From Acidimicrobiaceae bacterium (lineage in GTDB: Bacteria > Actinomycetota > Acidimicrobiia > Acidimicrobiales > UBA8190): a stretch of 64,000 nt of DNA. Within the stretch, counting starts at the first letter, position 1; every line of letters begins with the position of its first letter. Below, piece after piece: positions 25,410 through 33,626 of the stretch. The stretch is taken from the NCBI GenBank assembly GCA_003151955.1, contig PLZB01000004.1, positions 146 through 64,145 on the forward strand. Reading direction: 5' to 3'. A program made the translations under genes and the position numbers. Below the pieces are notes generated by a model. That model had not been told where the DNA came from. It searched no databases and saw nothing but the letters and a program-made list of their open reading frames with translations.

Positions 25410-26963
25410 GTGACGGGCACTCGAGATCCGGGACAACCAGGTCCGGATCCGTCCCCGGACTCGCCTGACCAACCGCAGGCGAGTCCCGGACCACCGGAAA
25501 TGCCAGCGGAGCGACTGGACGCCACGGTTCGACGCCGGCTGGCGAGACCCACCCTCATCAGCCTGTCGTCAACGCTGGTGTCGGGCACCGTGGGATTCAT
25601 CCTGGCAGCATGGCTCGGGCCCTCCGTCTGGGGACAGGTCCAACTGGTCCTCCTCGCCTACGGGATCGCCAGCGTCATCCAATTCGGCTTCTTTGCTGCA
25701 GGATCCAGACAGGCCATTCATCTTCGCGGTCTCAGCCAGGAGGACGCCGCCGTCGAGTCCCAGAATCTGGGGACGACAGCAGAGGTGGCGGCATCGATCC
25801 CCATCGGGATCGCGCTGGCCGCCCTCGCCCTGGTCGCCCATTCAGGGACGGAACGAATCGGGCTCCTCCTTGCCCCGATCAGCGTCGTGGTATCGACGTT
25901 GGCTGGATGCCTCGGAGGCTTGGAAGTTGGGTACGACCGAACGGAACGGGTCACCATCGCCACAGGTATCGGTGCCGTTCTCACCGCTGGATTGGGACTC
26001 GCCGGCGTCAAGCTCATCGGTCCCGTGGCCCTCTTCGTGGCCCCGATGTTCGGAAACGTCGGCGCCATTTGGTTCCTCCTGCCTCGTCTGCGCGGCGGGG
26101 GCCTGAGGCCGCAACTGAATGGGGAGAAGGCGCGTGCGCTGGCGCGGGCGGGTTACCCATTGGCCCTGGCCTTGTCCGTCTACTGGGCCTATCGGGCGGT
26201 GGGCCCGTGGTCCGTCGGTCTGGCACTCGGAGCGACCTCCCTCGGCTTCTACGCTCTGGCCAGTGCCCCCATCACACTCGTGATCGGCGCGCTGACGGTC
26301 GGGGTTCGGATCTTCATGCCGCGCTTCTGGCAGCAGATGGTGCATGTCCCGCGAAAGCGCTGGATCTCCGACGGCGACCGCACCACATCGCTCTTCGTTG
26401 TCGTCGCAGTTTCACTGGCCATGATCGGACAGGCGGCCTACCCCTGGTTCATCCACACCTTTCTCCCTCGGTACGAACCTTCCGTCCCTGTCTTCCTCAT
26501 CCTCAGCCTCGAGATCCCCCTCTACCTGGCCGGCCAGGCACCGGGGTTGGTTCTCGAGTCGGTCGTGGTCAACCGGCAGAAGCTGAATCTGGGGATCTGG
26601 ATGGCCGCCCTCCTCGCGAATGCCCTGGTGAACGGCGTGCTCCTTTCCCTCCACTTCGGGATTGGCGCGATCGCCTGGACTGACGTTGGTGTGCAGGCAG
26701 GGGTGGTCGTCGCGCTGTTCAGCGCCGCCCGCCCGTACCAGGCAACCTATGCGACCCGTCTCGGGGACCTTGCCCCCGGCATCATCGCCTTCCTGACATT
26801 CCTGGCGGTGAGCGCCATCCTGTTGGCGCAGAGCGCCTCGGGCAGTGGCTCCACCCAGACTTCCGAGGGCGTCGCCGTCCGTCTGGTCGCCGCCCTGGCC
26901 GGGACCGCCCTTGTCGTCGGAGCATCGCTCGCGGCCGGACGGCGCCAGCGAAGACTGGACTAG
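25410..26963 (+). CDS. Wzx-like polysaccharide flippase
   Basis: 517 residues. A Pro/Asp-rich soluble N-terminus of about 45 residues is followed by about twelve to fourteen membrane helices, beginning PTLISLSSTLVSGTVGFILAAWLGP, the usual opening of Wzx/RfbX polysaccharide exporters (MOP superfamily). It would flip a lipid-linked oligosaccharide across the membrane. It lies between the nonulosonic acid genes and the LegB/PseB operon, as expected for a central export step. The GTG start 25410 is 11 bp after the hydrolase stop. Converges with pseB; the 58-bp gap shows no clear hairpin. Confidence 0.82.
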   Translation: MTGTRDPGQPGPDPSPDSPDQPQASPGPPEMPAERLDATVRRRLARPTLISLSSTLVSGTVGFILAAWLGPSVWGQVQLVLLAYGIASVIQFGFFAAGSRQAIHLRGLSQEDAAVESQNLGTTAEVAASIPIGIALAALALVAHSGTERIGLLLAPISVVVSTLAGCLGGLEVGYDRTERVTIATGIGAVLTAGLGLAGVKLIGPVALFVAPMFGNVGAIWFLLPRLRGGGLRPQLNGEKARALARAGYPLALALSVYWAYRAVGPWSVGLALGATSLGFYALASAPITLVIGALTVGVRIFMPRFWQQMVHVPRKRWISDGDRTTSLFVVVAVSLAMIGQAAYPWFIHTFLPRYEPSVPVFLILSLEIPLYLAGQAPGLVLESVVVNRQKLNLGIWMAALLANALVNGVLLSLHFGIGAIAWTDVGVQAGVVVALFSAARPYQATYATRLGDLAPGIIAFLTFLAVSAILLAQSASGSGSTQTSEGVAVRLVAALAGTALVVGASLAAGRRQRRLD

Positions 26964-27021
26964 ACCCTCCCTGCGACGGACCGGATTCGTGGCGACGATC
27001 GAAATGGGGCAGAGGGTGCGA

Positions 27022-28023
27022 TCACCCCAGCAGGGTGCGGATCTGGTCGGCATCCAGCCATTGCGCGTTGGTCTCACTTGAGTACACGAAGCCCTCCTGG
27101 AGAGGCCTCCCCGCGGCCCAGGGACTACTGCTCGTCCACCAGGGGTGCTCGGGCAGGACGACGTAGCGGTCGTCCATCTCGACGGCATGCCTGCTCTCGT
27201 CGGAGGTGAGGAGCAGCTCGTGGAGCTTCTCCCCGGGCCGGATACCAACCAGGTCGACCGGGATGCCCGGGGCGATGGCCTCAGCCAGGTCGACGACCCG
27301 GGTGGAGGGAATCTTCGGGACGAAGATCTCGCCGCCCTGGGAGTTGGCCAGCGCGAACAGGACCAGGTCGACGGCCTCGTCAAGGGTGATCCAGAACCGG
27401 GTCATCCGCTCGTCGGTAATGGTGAGCCGGCCCTCGGCCAGCTGGGCCCAGAACAGCGGGATGACAGAACCGCGTGAACCCACCACATTCCCGTAGCGGA
27501 CGCAGGAGAACCTGGTGTGGGTTCGAGCCGCGTAGGCGTTGCCCTGGACGAAGATCTTCTCGGCGCAGAGCTTGGTGGCGCCGTAGATGTTGACCGGGTT
27601 GACCGCCTTGTCGGTCGAGAGGGCCACCACGCGTTCGACCCCGCTGTCGATGGCCGCGTCGACGACGTGCTGGGCGCCCAGGATGTTCGTCTGGACCGCC
27701 TCGAAGGGGTTGTACTCGCAGGCCGGGACCTGCTTCATGGCGGCGGCGTGGACCACCACGTCCGCCCCCTGCATGGCCCTGGTCAGCCGGCTCCTGTTCC
27801 GGATGTCACCAATGAAGAACCGGAGTTGGTCAGCGCCCCCGAAGCGGGCTGCCATCTCCGACTGCTTCAACTCGTCCCGGGAGAAGATCCGGAGCGTGGT
27901 GTCGGGATGGTCCCGGATGATCCGTTGGGTGAAGGCTGTGCCGAACGACCCTGTCCCACCGGTGAGCAGGATGGTCGCCCCTGAGAGATCCACCCCCCCA
28001 TCTTGGCCCAGGCCGAACGTCAT
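27022..28023 (-). CDS. pseB: PseB-like UDP-GlcNAc 4,6-dehydratase (inverting)
   Basis: 333 residues. Extended SDR: ILLTGGTGSFGTAF for NAD(P), SRDELKQSEM, HAAAMKQVPACEYNP, STDKAVNPVNIYGATK, RYGNVVGSRGSVIP, TRFWI and GEIFVPKIPS. These are the hallmarks of PseB/CapE-type enzymes that make UDP-4-keto-6-deoxy-L-IdoNAc in the first step of pseudaminic acid synthesis. Its ATG overlaps the nucleotidyltransferase stop by 4 bp. Last gene of the minus-strand operon from 30734. Having both PseB- and LegB-type dehydratases in one operon is unusual. Confidence 0.9.
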   Translation of the reverse strand: MTFGLGQDGGVDLSGATILLTGGTGSFGTAFTQRIIRDHPDTTLRIFSRDELKQSEMAARFGGADQLRFFIGDIRNRSRLTRAMQGADVVVHAAAMKQVPACEYNPFEAVQTNILGAQHVVDAAIDSGVERVVALSTDKAVNPVNIYGATKLCAEKIFVQGNAYAARTHTRFSCVRYGNVVGSRGSVIPLFWAQLAEGRLTITDERMTRFWITLDEAVDLVLFALANSQGGEIFVPKIPSTRVVDLAEAIAPGIPVDLVGIRPGEKLHELLLTSDESRHAVEMDDRYVVLPEHPWWTSSSPWAAGRPLQEGFVYSSETNAQWLDADQIRTLLG

Positions 28024-28724
28024 CCGAGCACCCGACCCTTGATCAGCTCCACGTCGGCCTGGGCCTGCTCATAGTCCTCGGGCCGGCCGATGTCGAGCCA
28101 GTACCCGGGATGCTCGAAGGATCCGACCTCCTGGCCTGCCTCCAGGAGCGACCCGATCAGGTCGGGCAGGTCGAACCTGGTTCCCTCCGGGATCCGCTCC
28201 AGTACGGCCGGTTCCAGGACGTAGACGCCCATCGACACCAGGAAGTGGTGGGTGGGCTTCTCGATGTAGCGCCTGACCCGGTGCTCCTCGTCGGCCTCGA
28301 TGACGCCGAGGTCGATGCGGAGGTCCCGTCGGTAGGTGCCGACGGTGGCCACGGCGCCGGTCCGGCGGTGGGCGTCGATCATGGCGGCGAGGTCCAGATC
28401 GGTCAGAAGGTCACCGTTCATGACCAGGAACGTCTCGTCGAGACCGCCGATGAGCCGCAGGGGGCCGGCCGTCCCGAGCGGCACATCCTCCAGGGAGTAC
28501 TCGATATCTACCCCGAAGGCCGCACCGTCGCCGAAGAAGGCCATGATCAGCGACGAGAGGTAGCCGGTCGCCAGCGAGATCCGCGTGATCCCGGCCCTGG
28601 CCAGGCTCCGGATGAGCAACTCCAGGATGGGCATCTCCCCCACCGGCATCAGGGGCTTGGGCAGCACCGTGGTGTAGGGGGCCAGCCGGGTCCCCTTGCC
28701 GCCGGCCAGGATCACCGCCCGCAT
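28020..28724 (-). CDS. Sugar-1-phosphate nucleotidyltransferase
   Basis: 234 residues. NTP-transferase signature MRAVILAGGKGTRLAPYT-x2-LPKPLMPVG at the N-terminus, then FLVMNGDLLTDLD (metal-binding Asp) and IEKP. Short form without a hexapeptide or CBS extension. In Campylobacter a comparable enzyme (PtmE) activates glucosamine-1-phosphate with GTP for legionaminic acid, and this gene also lies directly downstream of legB, which suggests the same use; UDP or CDP products are equally possible by sequence. AGAGG lies 7 nt before the ATG. Overlaps pseB by 4 bp. Confidence 0.85.
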   Translation of the reverse strand: MRAVILAGGKGTRLAPYTTVLPKPLMPVGEMPILELLIRSLARAGITRISLATGYLSSLIMAFFGDGAAFGVDIEYSLEDVPLGTAGPLRLIGGLDETFLVMNGDLLTDLDLAAMIDAHRRTGAVATVGTYRRDLRIDLGVIEADEEHRVRRYIEKPTHHFLVSMGVYVLEPAVLERIPEGTRFDLPDLIGSLLEAGQEVGSFEHPGYWLDIGRPEDYEQAQADVELIKGRVLG

Positions 28725-28737
28725 GGCCGGGCCTCTG

Positions 28738-29727
28738 CTAGACGACATAGCGATCGGGGGTGAAGAGGTCGGGGTGGTCGGCGATCCAGGCCACCACCTG
28801 CCGGAGCCCCTCCTCGAGGGTGACCTCGGGGGCCCAGCCCAGGGAATCGCGGGCCAGCGATGCATCGGCGAGGAGCCGGCCCACCTCGCTGGCCCCCGGC
28901 CGGACCCGCTCGTCGTCGGTCTCGATCGGGAGGCGGTGGCCCACGATGGCCATGAGGTGCTCGGTGAGCTCCCCGATGGTGATCTCCTGCCCGTTCCCGA
29001 GGTTGATCTCGAGGCCCTCGACCCCCTCGGCCCGGGCCGCCAGCATCATCCCCCGGGCCGTGTCGGTGACGAAGGTGAAGTCCCGCCTGGGCTCCAGCGA
29101 ACCGAGCTTGATCCTGTCGCCGGCGAGGAGCTGCGACACGATCGTGGGGATCACGGCCCGGGCCGACTGACGGGGCCCGTAGGTGTTGAAGGGCCGGACG
29201 GTGACCACCGGAACCCCGAAGGCCCGATGGTAGGACTCGGCCACGCTGTCGGCCCCGATCTTGGACGCCGAGTAGGGGGACTGACCCCGCTTGGGGTGGT
29301 CCTCGTCGATCGGGACCCGCTGGGCCGTGCCGTAGACCTCGCTGGTCGAGACATGGACGACCCGGGCCGGCTCGGTCCGCCGGGCCGCCTCGAGGACGTT
29401 CAGGGTCCCCAGGACGTTGGTCTCGACAACCTCCCGGGGGTGGACATAGGAGTAGGGGATGGCGATCAGGGCGCCGAGGTGGAAGACGTGGTCCATCCCG
29501 GTGGCCGCCCCCAGCACGCCGTCGGGATCGCGGAGATCCCCCGCCACCACCTCCACGGCGGAGCGGACGGAGGGGTCCAGGAAGCGGAGGTTCCCCTCGT
29601 CGCCCCGGGACGTGTACCTGATCATGGCCCGGACCGAAGCCCCCTCGGTGGCCAACCCCTCCACCAGGTGGCTGCCGATGAAGCCTCCCGCCCCCGTCAC
29701 GAGCACCCTGGTGCCCTCCCACGTCAT
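28738..29727 (-). CDS. legB: LegB-type NAD-dependent 4,6-dehydratase
   Basis: 329 residues. Extended SDR with VLVTGAGGFIGSHL for NAD, STSEVYGTA, SPYSASKIGAD (catalytic Tyr-x3-Lys) and PFNTYGPRQSARAVIPTI, which I recognise from the LegB family, the retaining hexosamine 4,6-dehydratase that begins legionaminic acid synthesis. The start is ATG 29727: it overlaps the preceding TGA (ATGA) and GAGGG lies 6 nt upstream, whereas ATG 29733 would have no room for a ribosome-binding site. Member of the epimerase-legB-nucleotidyltransferase-pseB operon. Confidence 0.9.
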   Translation of the reverse strand: MTWEGTRVLVTGAGGFIGSHLVEGLATEGASVRAMIRYTSRGDEGNLRFLDPSVRSAVEVVAGDLRDPDGVLGAATGMDHVFHLGALIAIPYSYVHPREVVETNVLGTLNVLEAARRTEPARVVHVSTSEVYGTAQRVPIDEDHPKRGQSPYSASKIGADSVAESYHRAFGVPVVTVRPFNTYGPRQSARAVIPTIVSQLLAGDRIKLGSLEPRRDFTFVTDTARGMMLAARAEGVEGLEINLGNGQEITIGELTEHLMAIVGHRLPIETDDERVRPGASEVGRLLADASLARDSLGWAPEVTLEEGLRQVVAWIADHPDLFTPDRYVV

Positions 29728-30734
29728 GGGCATCCCTCGCCGGCGTTGGCCGCCCCGGCCAGGAGGTCGGCCAGGCTCCGGTCGAGATCGAATGTCGGGC
29801 TCCACCCGGTCAGGTCGGCCAGGAGGGAAGTGTCACCCACCTGATCGATGATGTCTCGGTACCGCCGTCTCTCCTCGGACTGCCGCACCGTGGCCGTCCC
29901 TCCCGAAAGCTCGACCATCCGCTCGACCACCTCCCCCACCGACCAGGACTTCCCGGCGGCGACGTTGAGGATAGGCGGCGCCTCGGCCAGGAGGGTGATG
30001 CCGGCCAGCGCCGTGGCCAGGTCCCGGACGTCGAGGTAGTCCCGGCGGGGGGTCAGGTTTCCGACCTCGACCGTCACCGCCTGCTGCCGCCCGGTGGCGA
30101 GCTGCCGGGCCACGTCACCGAGGACCAGGTGGCGGGGCATCCCGGGACCGACCAGATTGAACGACCGCACTACGACGAAGTCGAGGTCCCCGGCCCAGCG
30201 CCAGCGGAGGGCGAGGAGCTCCTGGGCGGCCTTGCTGACCCCGTAGGTCGTGAGCGGGCGGACCGGCGCCCCTTCAGCCACCGGCAGCGAGACGGGTTGA
30301 CCGTAGACGGCGCTCGAGGACAGGACCACGACCCTGGCCGTCGGGGCGTCGGCCGCCACGGCCTCGCAGAGGGAGGCGGTGCCCCGGAGGGTCCCGCCGA
30401 ACCCTCCGAGCCCGTCGTCCAGGTCGGGGGCCCCCACCAAGGTGGCGGCGAGGTGGATCACGGTGTCCGGCCTCGTCGACCGGATCAGGTCGCCCGCCGA
30501 GCCGATCTCGGTCAGATCTCCCTGGAAGAAGGAGATGGCCTCGTGGCCCGGTCCCGGGGGCCGGCGCCGGGCCGAGCCGGCGACATCGGCACCCCGGCTC
30601 AACAACTCGGCCACGAGGTGGGACCCGACGAAACCGGTGGCCCCGGTCACGAGCACCTTCCGGCCCTCCATGCCCGGTCGAACCCCGGTCACTGTGACCG
30701 TCGGGTCCCCATCGGCGCTCCCGGGCCCTGCCAT
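29724..30734 (-). CDS. NAD-dependent sugar epimerase/dehydratase (extended SDR)
   Basis: 336 residues. After about 20 variable residues comes VLVTGATGFVGSHLVAEL (NAD site), then VLSSSAVYGQP and TTYGVSKAAQELLA (Tyr-x3-Lys). Similar to GDP-4-keto-6-deoxymannose reductases and other nucleotide-sugar epimerases; the product is not predictable. First gene of the four-gene minus-strand operon. ATG 30734 is favoured by TACTAT 6 nt upstream; ATG 30671 (MEGRKVL) is the alternative. It diverges from the glycosyltransferase at 30836. Confidence 0.8.
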   Translation of the reverse strand: MAGPGSADGDPTVTVTGVRPGMEGRKVLVTGATGFVGSHLVAELLSRGADVAGSARRRPPGPGHEAISFFQGDLTEIGSAGDLIRSTRPDTVIHLAATLVGAPDLDDGLGGFGGTLRGTASLCEAVAADAPTARVVVLSSSAVYGQPVSLPVAEGAPVRPLTTYGVSKAAQELLALRWRWAGDLDFVVVRSFNLVGPGMPRHLVLGDVARQLATGRQQAVTVEVGNLTPRRDYLDVRDLATALAGITLLAEAPPILNVAAGKSWSVGEVVERMVELSGGTATVRQSEERRRYRDIIDQVGDTSLLADLTGWSPTFDLDRSLADLLAGAANAGEGCP

Positions 30735-30740
30735 GTCGCC

Positions 30741-30746
30741 ATAGTA
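30741..30746 (-). promoter_or_regulatory. -10 box (TACTAT), leaderless
   Basis: TACTAT on the minus strand, 6 nt, then ATG 30734. It would drive the epimerase-legB-nucleotidyltransferase-pseB operon. Confidence 0.55.
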
Positions 30747-30835
30747 CGGCGTCGACCCTCCGGCCCCCCGAACCCGGACGGTGCAGACGCCCCGGCCGCC
30801 GGGCGGGTCCGACGTCTTGGTAGCGTGCCGGTCCG

Positions 30836-31894
30836 ATGGGGATCCGGGTCGCACTCGTCGCCGACGCGGCGAGCTACAACGTCAGGGACTGGGCCAGGGG
30901 ACTCGTCGGGGCGGGGGCCGAGGTCGACCTGGTCTCCTTCGTCGACGACCCCGAGGGCGAACTCCCCGTCCACCGCCTGTCGGCGCCGACGTGGGCGGGA
31001 GCCAGGGCCCGCTACCTGGCGGCGGGCCCTGCGGTTCGGCGGATCATGGACCGGATCGATCCCGATGTCGTCGTCGGTTTCTACGTCACCGGCTACGGGA
31101 CCGTGGCCAGGCTGGCCCGCCGGATGCCCCTGGTCGAGGTCTCCGTCGGCAACGACACCCTGGTGAACCCCCCCGGGACCATGACCCACCTCCTGGCCCG
31201 TCAGAACCTCCGCCGGGCCCGGCTGGTGGTGGCCTGGGCGCCCCACATCGCACAGGCGGTGGCCGGGTTCGGGGTACCGGACGAACGCATTCTGAGCCTC
31301 ACCGGGGGGATCCCCCTCGAGGCCTACGACCCCGCCCGGAACCCCCTGGACGACCCGACCCGGCTGGTCACCACCCGGGCCCTCGACCCCTACTACCGTC
31401 ACGACCTCCTGATCGGGGCCGTGGCCGACGCCCCCGACCTCGGGCTGCGCCTCCGATTCATCGGCACCGGACCGATCCGCGGCGAGTTGGAGGGCCAGGT
31501 CCGCTCACTCGGCCTCGAGGACCGCGTCACCTTCGCCGGATCGGTCCCCAGCCAGGTCAAGGTGGACGATCTCTACGCGCACGGCGTCTACGTCTCGGCC
31601 TGCCCAACCGACGGGGTCTCCGCCTCTCTGCTCGAGGCCATGGCCGTCGGTCTCTTCCCGGTCGTGGTCGACCATGTCGCCAACCGGTCCTGGATCGTCG
31701 ACGGCGAGAACGGCTACCTGGTCGACGGCAGTCAGGCCGGCTTCGTCGGCGCCTTGCGGAGACTGACGGCGGACCCCACCGTGATGGTCCGGGCCCGGGA
31801 CCTCAACCGGAACCTCGTCCGGGACCGGGGTGACCTCCGGACCAACTCGACCCGCTTCGTCGAGCAATTCACCCTCCTGGCCGGGGCGGGCTGA
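30836..31894 (+). CDS. Family 4-like glycosyltransferase (GT-B)
   Basis: 352 residues, soluble. N-terminal Rossmann half (IRVALVADAASYNVRDWARGL) and C-terminal GT4 domain with RLRFIGTGPIRGELE, VTFAGSVP, and the donor-binding DGVSASLLEAMAVGLFPVV (the E-x7-E region) followed by NGYLVDG. It would transfer a sugar in the cytoplasm. It stands divergent from the epimerase operon and just before the wbpD-E-B-A-like genes, so its donor may be the diacetamido-uronic acid UDP-sugar; that is inference. TAGCGT lies 9 nt before the ATG, a possible near-leaderless promoter. Confidence 0.85.
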   Translation: MGIRVALVADAASYNVRDWARGLVGAGAEVDLVSFVDDPEGELPVHRLSAPTWAGARARYLAAGPAVRRIMDRIDPDVVVGFYVTGYGTVARLARRMPLVEVSVGNDTLVNPPGTMTHLLARQNLRRARLVVAWAPHIAQAVAGFGVPDERILSLTGGIPLEAYDPARNPLDDPTRLVTTRALDPYYRHDLLIGAVADAPDLGLRLRFIGTGPIRGELEGQVRSLGLEDRVTFAGSVPSQVKVDDLYAHGVYVSACPTDGVSASLLEAMAVGLFPVVVDHVANRSWIVDGENGYLVDGSQAGFVGALRRLTADPTVMVRARDLNRNLVRDRGDLRTNSTRFVEQFTLLAGAG

Positions 31895-31974
31895 GCCGAG
31901 GCTGGTCCCCCCGGTAGGATTCCCCGTCGGGAACCAGCCAGGGGGCGACGATCGAACCGGAGAGACAGGCACCC

Positions 31975-32565
31975 GTGGACGCGATCTCGCCGACGGCGAC
32001 CATCGAGGCCGGCGTGACCATCGGCGCGGGGACTCGGGTCTGGGACCAGGCCCACATCCGGGCCGGGGCCCGGCTCGGCACGGGCTGCATCGTGGGCCGC
32101 AACGCCTTCGTCGACCGGGACGTGGTCGTGGGGGACCACTGCAAGATCCAGAACAACGCCCTCCTCTACACCCCCGCCGTCCTCGGCAACGGGGTCTTCG
32201 TCGGCCCCGCCGCCATCCTGACCAACGACCGGCTCCCCCGGGCCGTCAATCCCGACCTCACCCTGAAGACGGCCACCGACTGGGCTCCCGACGGGGTCGT
32301 CGTCGGGGACGGGGCCTCCATCGGGGCCGGGGCCGTCGTTGTGGCCGGGGTCCGGATCGGAGCCTGGGCCATGGTGGCCGCCGGGGCCGTCGTCACCGCC
32401 GACGTGCCCGCCCACGCCCTCGTGGCCGGTGTCCCGGCCCGCCGGATCCGGTGGCTGGGACGGACCGGGCAGACTCTCGAGAGCCTCCCCGACGGCACCT
32501 GGCGCTGCCCCGACACCGGCGAGCACCTCCGTCCCGGCGACGACGGCCTCCAGCCCGTCCCGTGA
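31975..32565 (+). CDS. WbpD/WlbB-like UDP-amino-sugar N-acetyltransferase
   Basis: 196 residues. Left-handed beta-helix acetyltransferase: repeated hexapeptides (VTIGAGTRVWDQAHIRAGA, GCIVGRN, VVVGDHCKIQNN). In the WbpD pathway this enzyme acetylates the 3-amino group of UDP-2-acetamido-3-amino-glucuronate with acetyl-CoA. The C-terminal 35 residues contain WRCPDTGEHL, a small extra element. GTG at 31975 with GGAG further upstream. The aminotransferase gene begins inside its stop codon (GTGA). Neighbours supply the other three steps, which strongly supports the assignment. Confidence 0.87.
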   Translation: MDAISPTATIEAGVTIGAGTRVWDQAHIRAGARLGTGCIVGRNAFVDRDVVVGDHCKIQNNALLYTPAVLGNGVFVGPAAILTNDRLPRAVNPDLTLKTATDWAPDGVVVGDGASIGAGAVVVAGVRIGAWAMVAAGAVVTADVPAHALVAGVPARRIRWLGRTGQTLESLPDGTWRCPDTGEHLRPGDDGLQPVP

Positions 32566-33626
32566 TCCGCCTGGCTCAGCCCATGATCGGACGGGAGGAG
32601 ATCGACGCCGTCGACCGGGTCCTCGCCTCCGGGCGGCTCGTCCAGGGGGCCGAGGTGGCTTCCTTCGAGGAGGAGTTCGGCCACCTCGTCGACGGCCGGC
32701 CCTGCGTCGCCGTCAATTCGGGCACCTCCGCCCTCCACCTGGCCCTCCTCGCCATCGGGATCGGGCCCGGCGACGAGGTCGTCGTCCCCTCGTTCACGTT
32801 CGCCGCCACTGCCAACGCCGTCCGCCTGGCCGGGGCCGAGCCGGTCTTCGCCGATATCGAGCCGGCCACCTTCTCCCTCGACCCGGCCTCCGTCGAGGCC
32901 GTCCTCACCGGGCGGACCGCGGCCGTCATGCCCGTCCATCTCTTCGGCCATCCCGCCCACCCCGGCCTCCGGACCCTGGCCGAGGCCCGGGGCCTGGCCC
33001 TGGTCGAGGACGCGGCCCAGGCCCACGCCGCCTCCCGGGAAGGGCGGCCGGTGGGGACGTGGGGAACGGCAGCCGCCTTCAGCTTCTACGCCACCAAGAA
33101 CATGACCACCGGCGAGGGGGGCATGGTCGTCTTCGCCGACGAGTCGGCCGCCCACACCGCCCGACTCCTGCGGAACCAGGGGATGGAACGGCAGTACGAG
33201 AACGAGCTGGTCGGCTTCAACCTCCGGCTCACCGACATCGCCGCCACCATCGGCCGGGTCCAGCTCCGCCGCCTCGAGGAGCTCACGGCCCGGCGCCGCG
33301 CCAACGCCGCCGCCCTCGACGCCGCCCTGCGGGGGGTGGTCGATGCTCCCGCCGTCGCCGAGGAAACGGTCCACGTCTACCACCAGTACACGATCCGGGT
33401 CGAGGGCCGCGACCGGGTCCTCGAGGCCCTGACCGACCACGACGTCGAGTCGAAGGTCTTCTACCCCATCCCCGTCCACCGGCTCGCCCCCTACGACCTC
33501 GACCTCGACCTCCCCCAGACGGCCCTGGCCGCCCGGCAGGTACTCTCCCTGCCCGTGGGACCCCATCTCTCCGAGACCGACGTCGCCGCCGTGGCCGACG
33601 CCGTCCTCGCCGCGGTCGGCGGGTGA
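32562..33626 (+). CDS. WbpE-like DegT-family sugar aminotransferase
   Basis: 354 residues. PLP-dependent; Lys179 in FYATKNMTTGEGG is the cofactor lysine, with LVEDAAQAHAAS upstream and GFNLRLTDIAA downstream. In the WbpA-B-E-D route it would aminate the 3-keto group of UDP-2-acetamido-3-keto-glucuronate with glutamate. Distinct from the DegT enzyme at 23133. GTG 32562 overlaps the acetyltransferase stop by 4 bp and its own stop overlaps the oxidoreductase start by 4 bp, giving tight translational coupling. Confidence 0.88.
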   Translation: MIRLAQPMIGREEIDAVDRVLASGRLVQGAEVASFEEEFGHLVDGRPCVAVNSGTSALHLALLAIGIGPGDEVVVPSFTFAATANAVRLAGAEPVFADIEPATFSLDPASVEAVLTGRTAAVMPVHLFGHPAHPGLRTLAEARGLALVEDAAQAHAASREGRPVGTWGTAAAFSFYATKNMTTGEGGMVVFADESAAHTARLLRNQGMERQYENELVGFNLRLTDIAATIGRVQLRRLEELTARRRANAAALDAALRGVVDAPAVAEETVHVYHQYTIRVEGRDRVLEALTDHDVESKVFYPIPVHRLAPYDLDLDLPQTALAARQVLSLPVGPHLSETDVAAVADAVLAAVGG

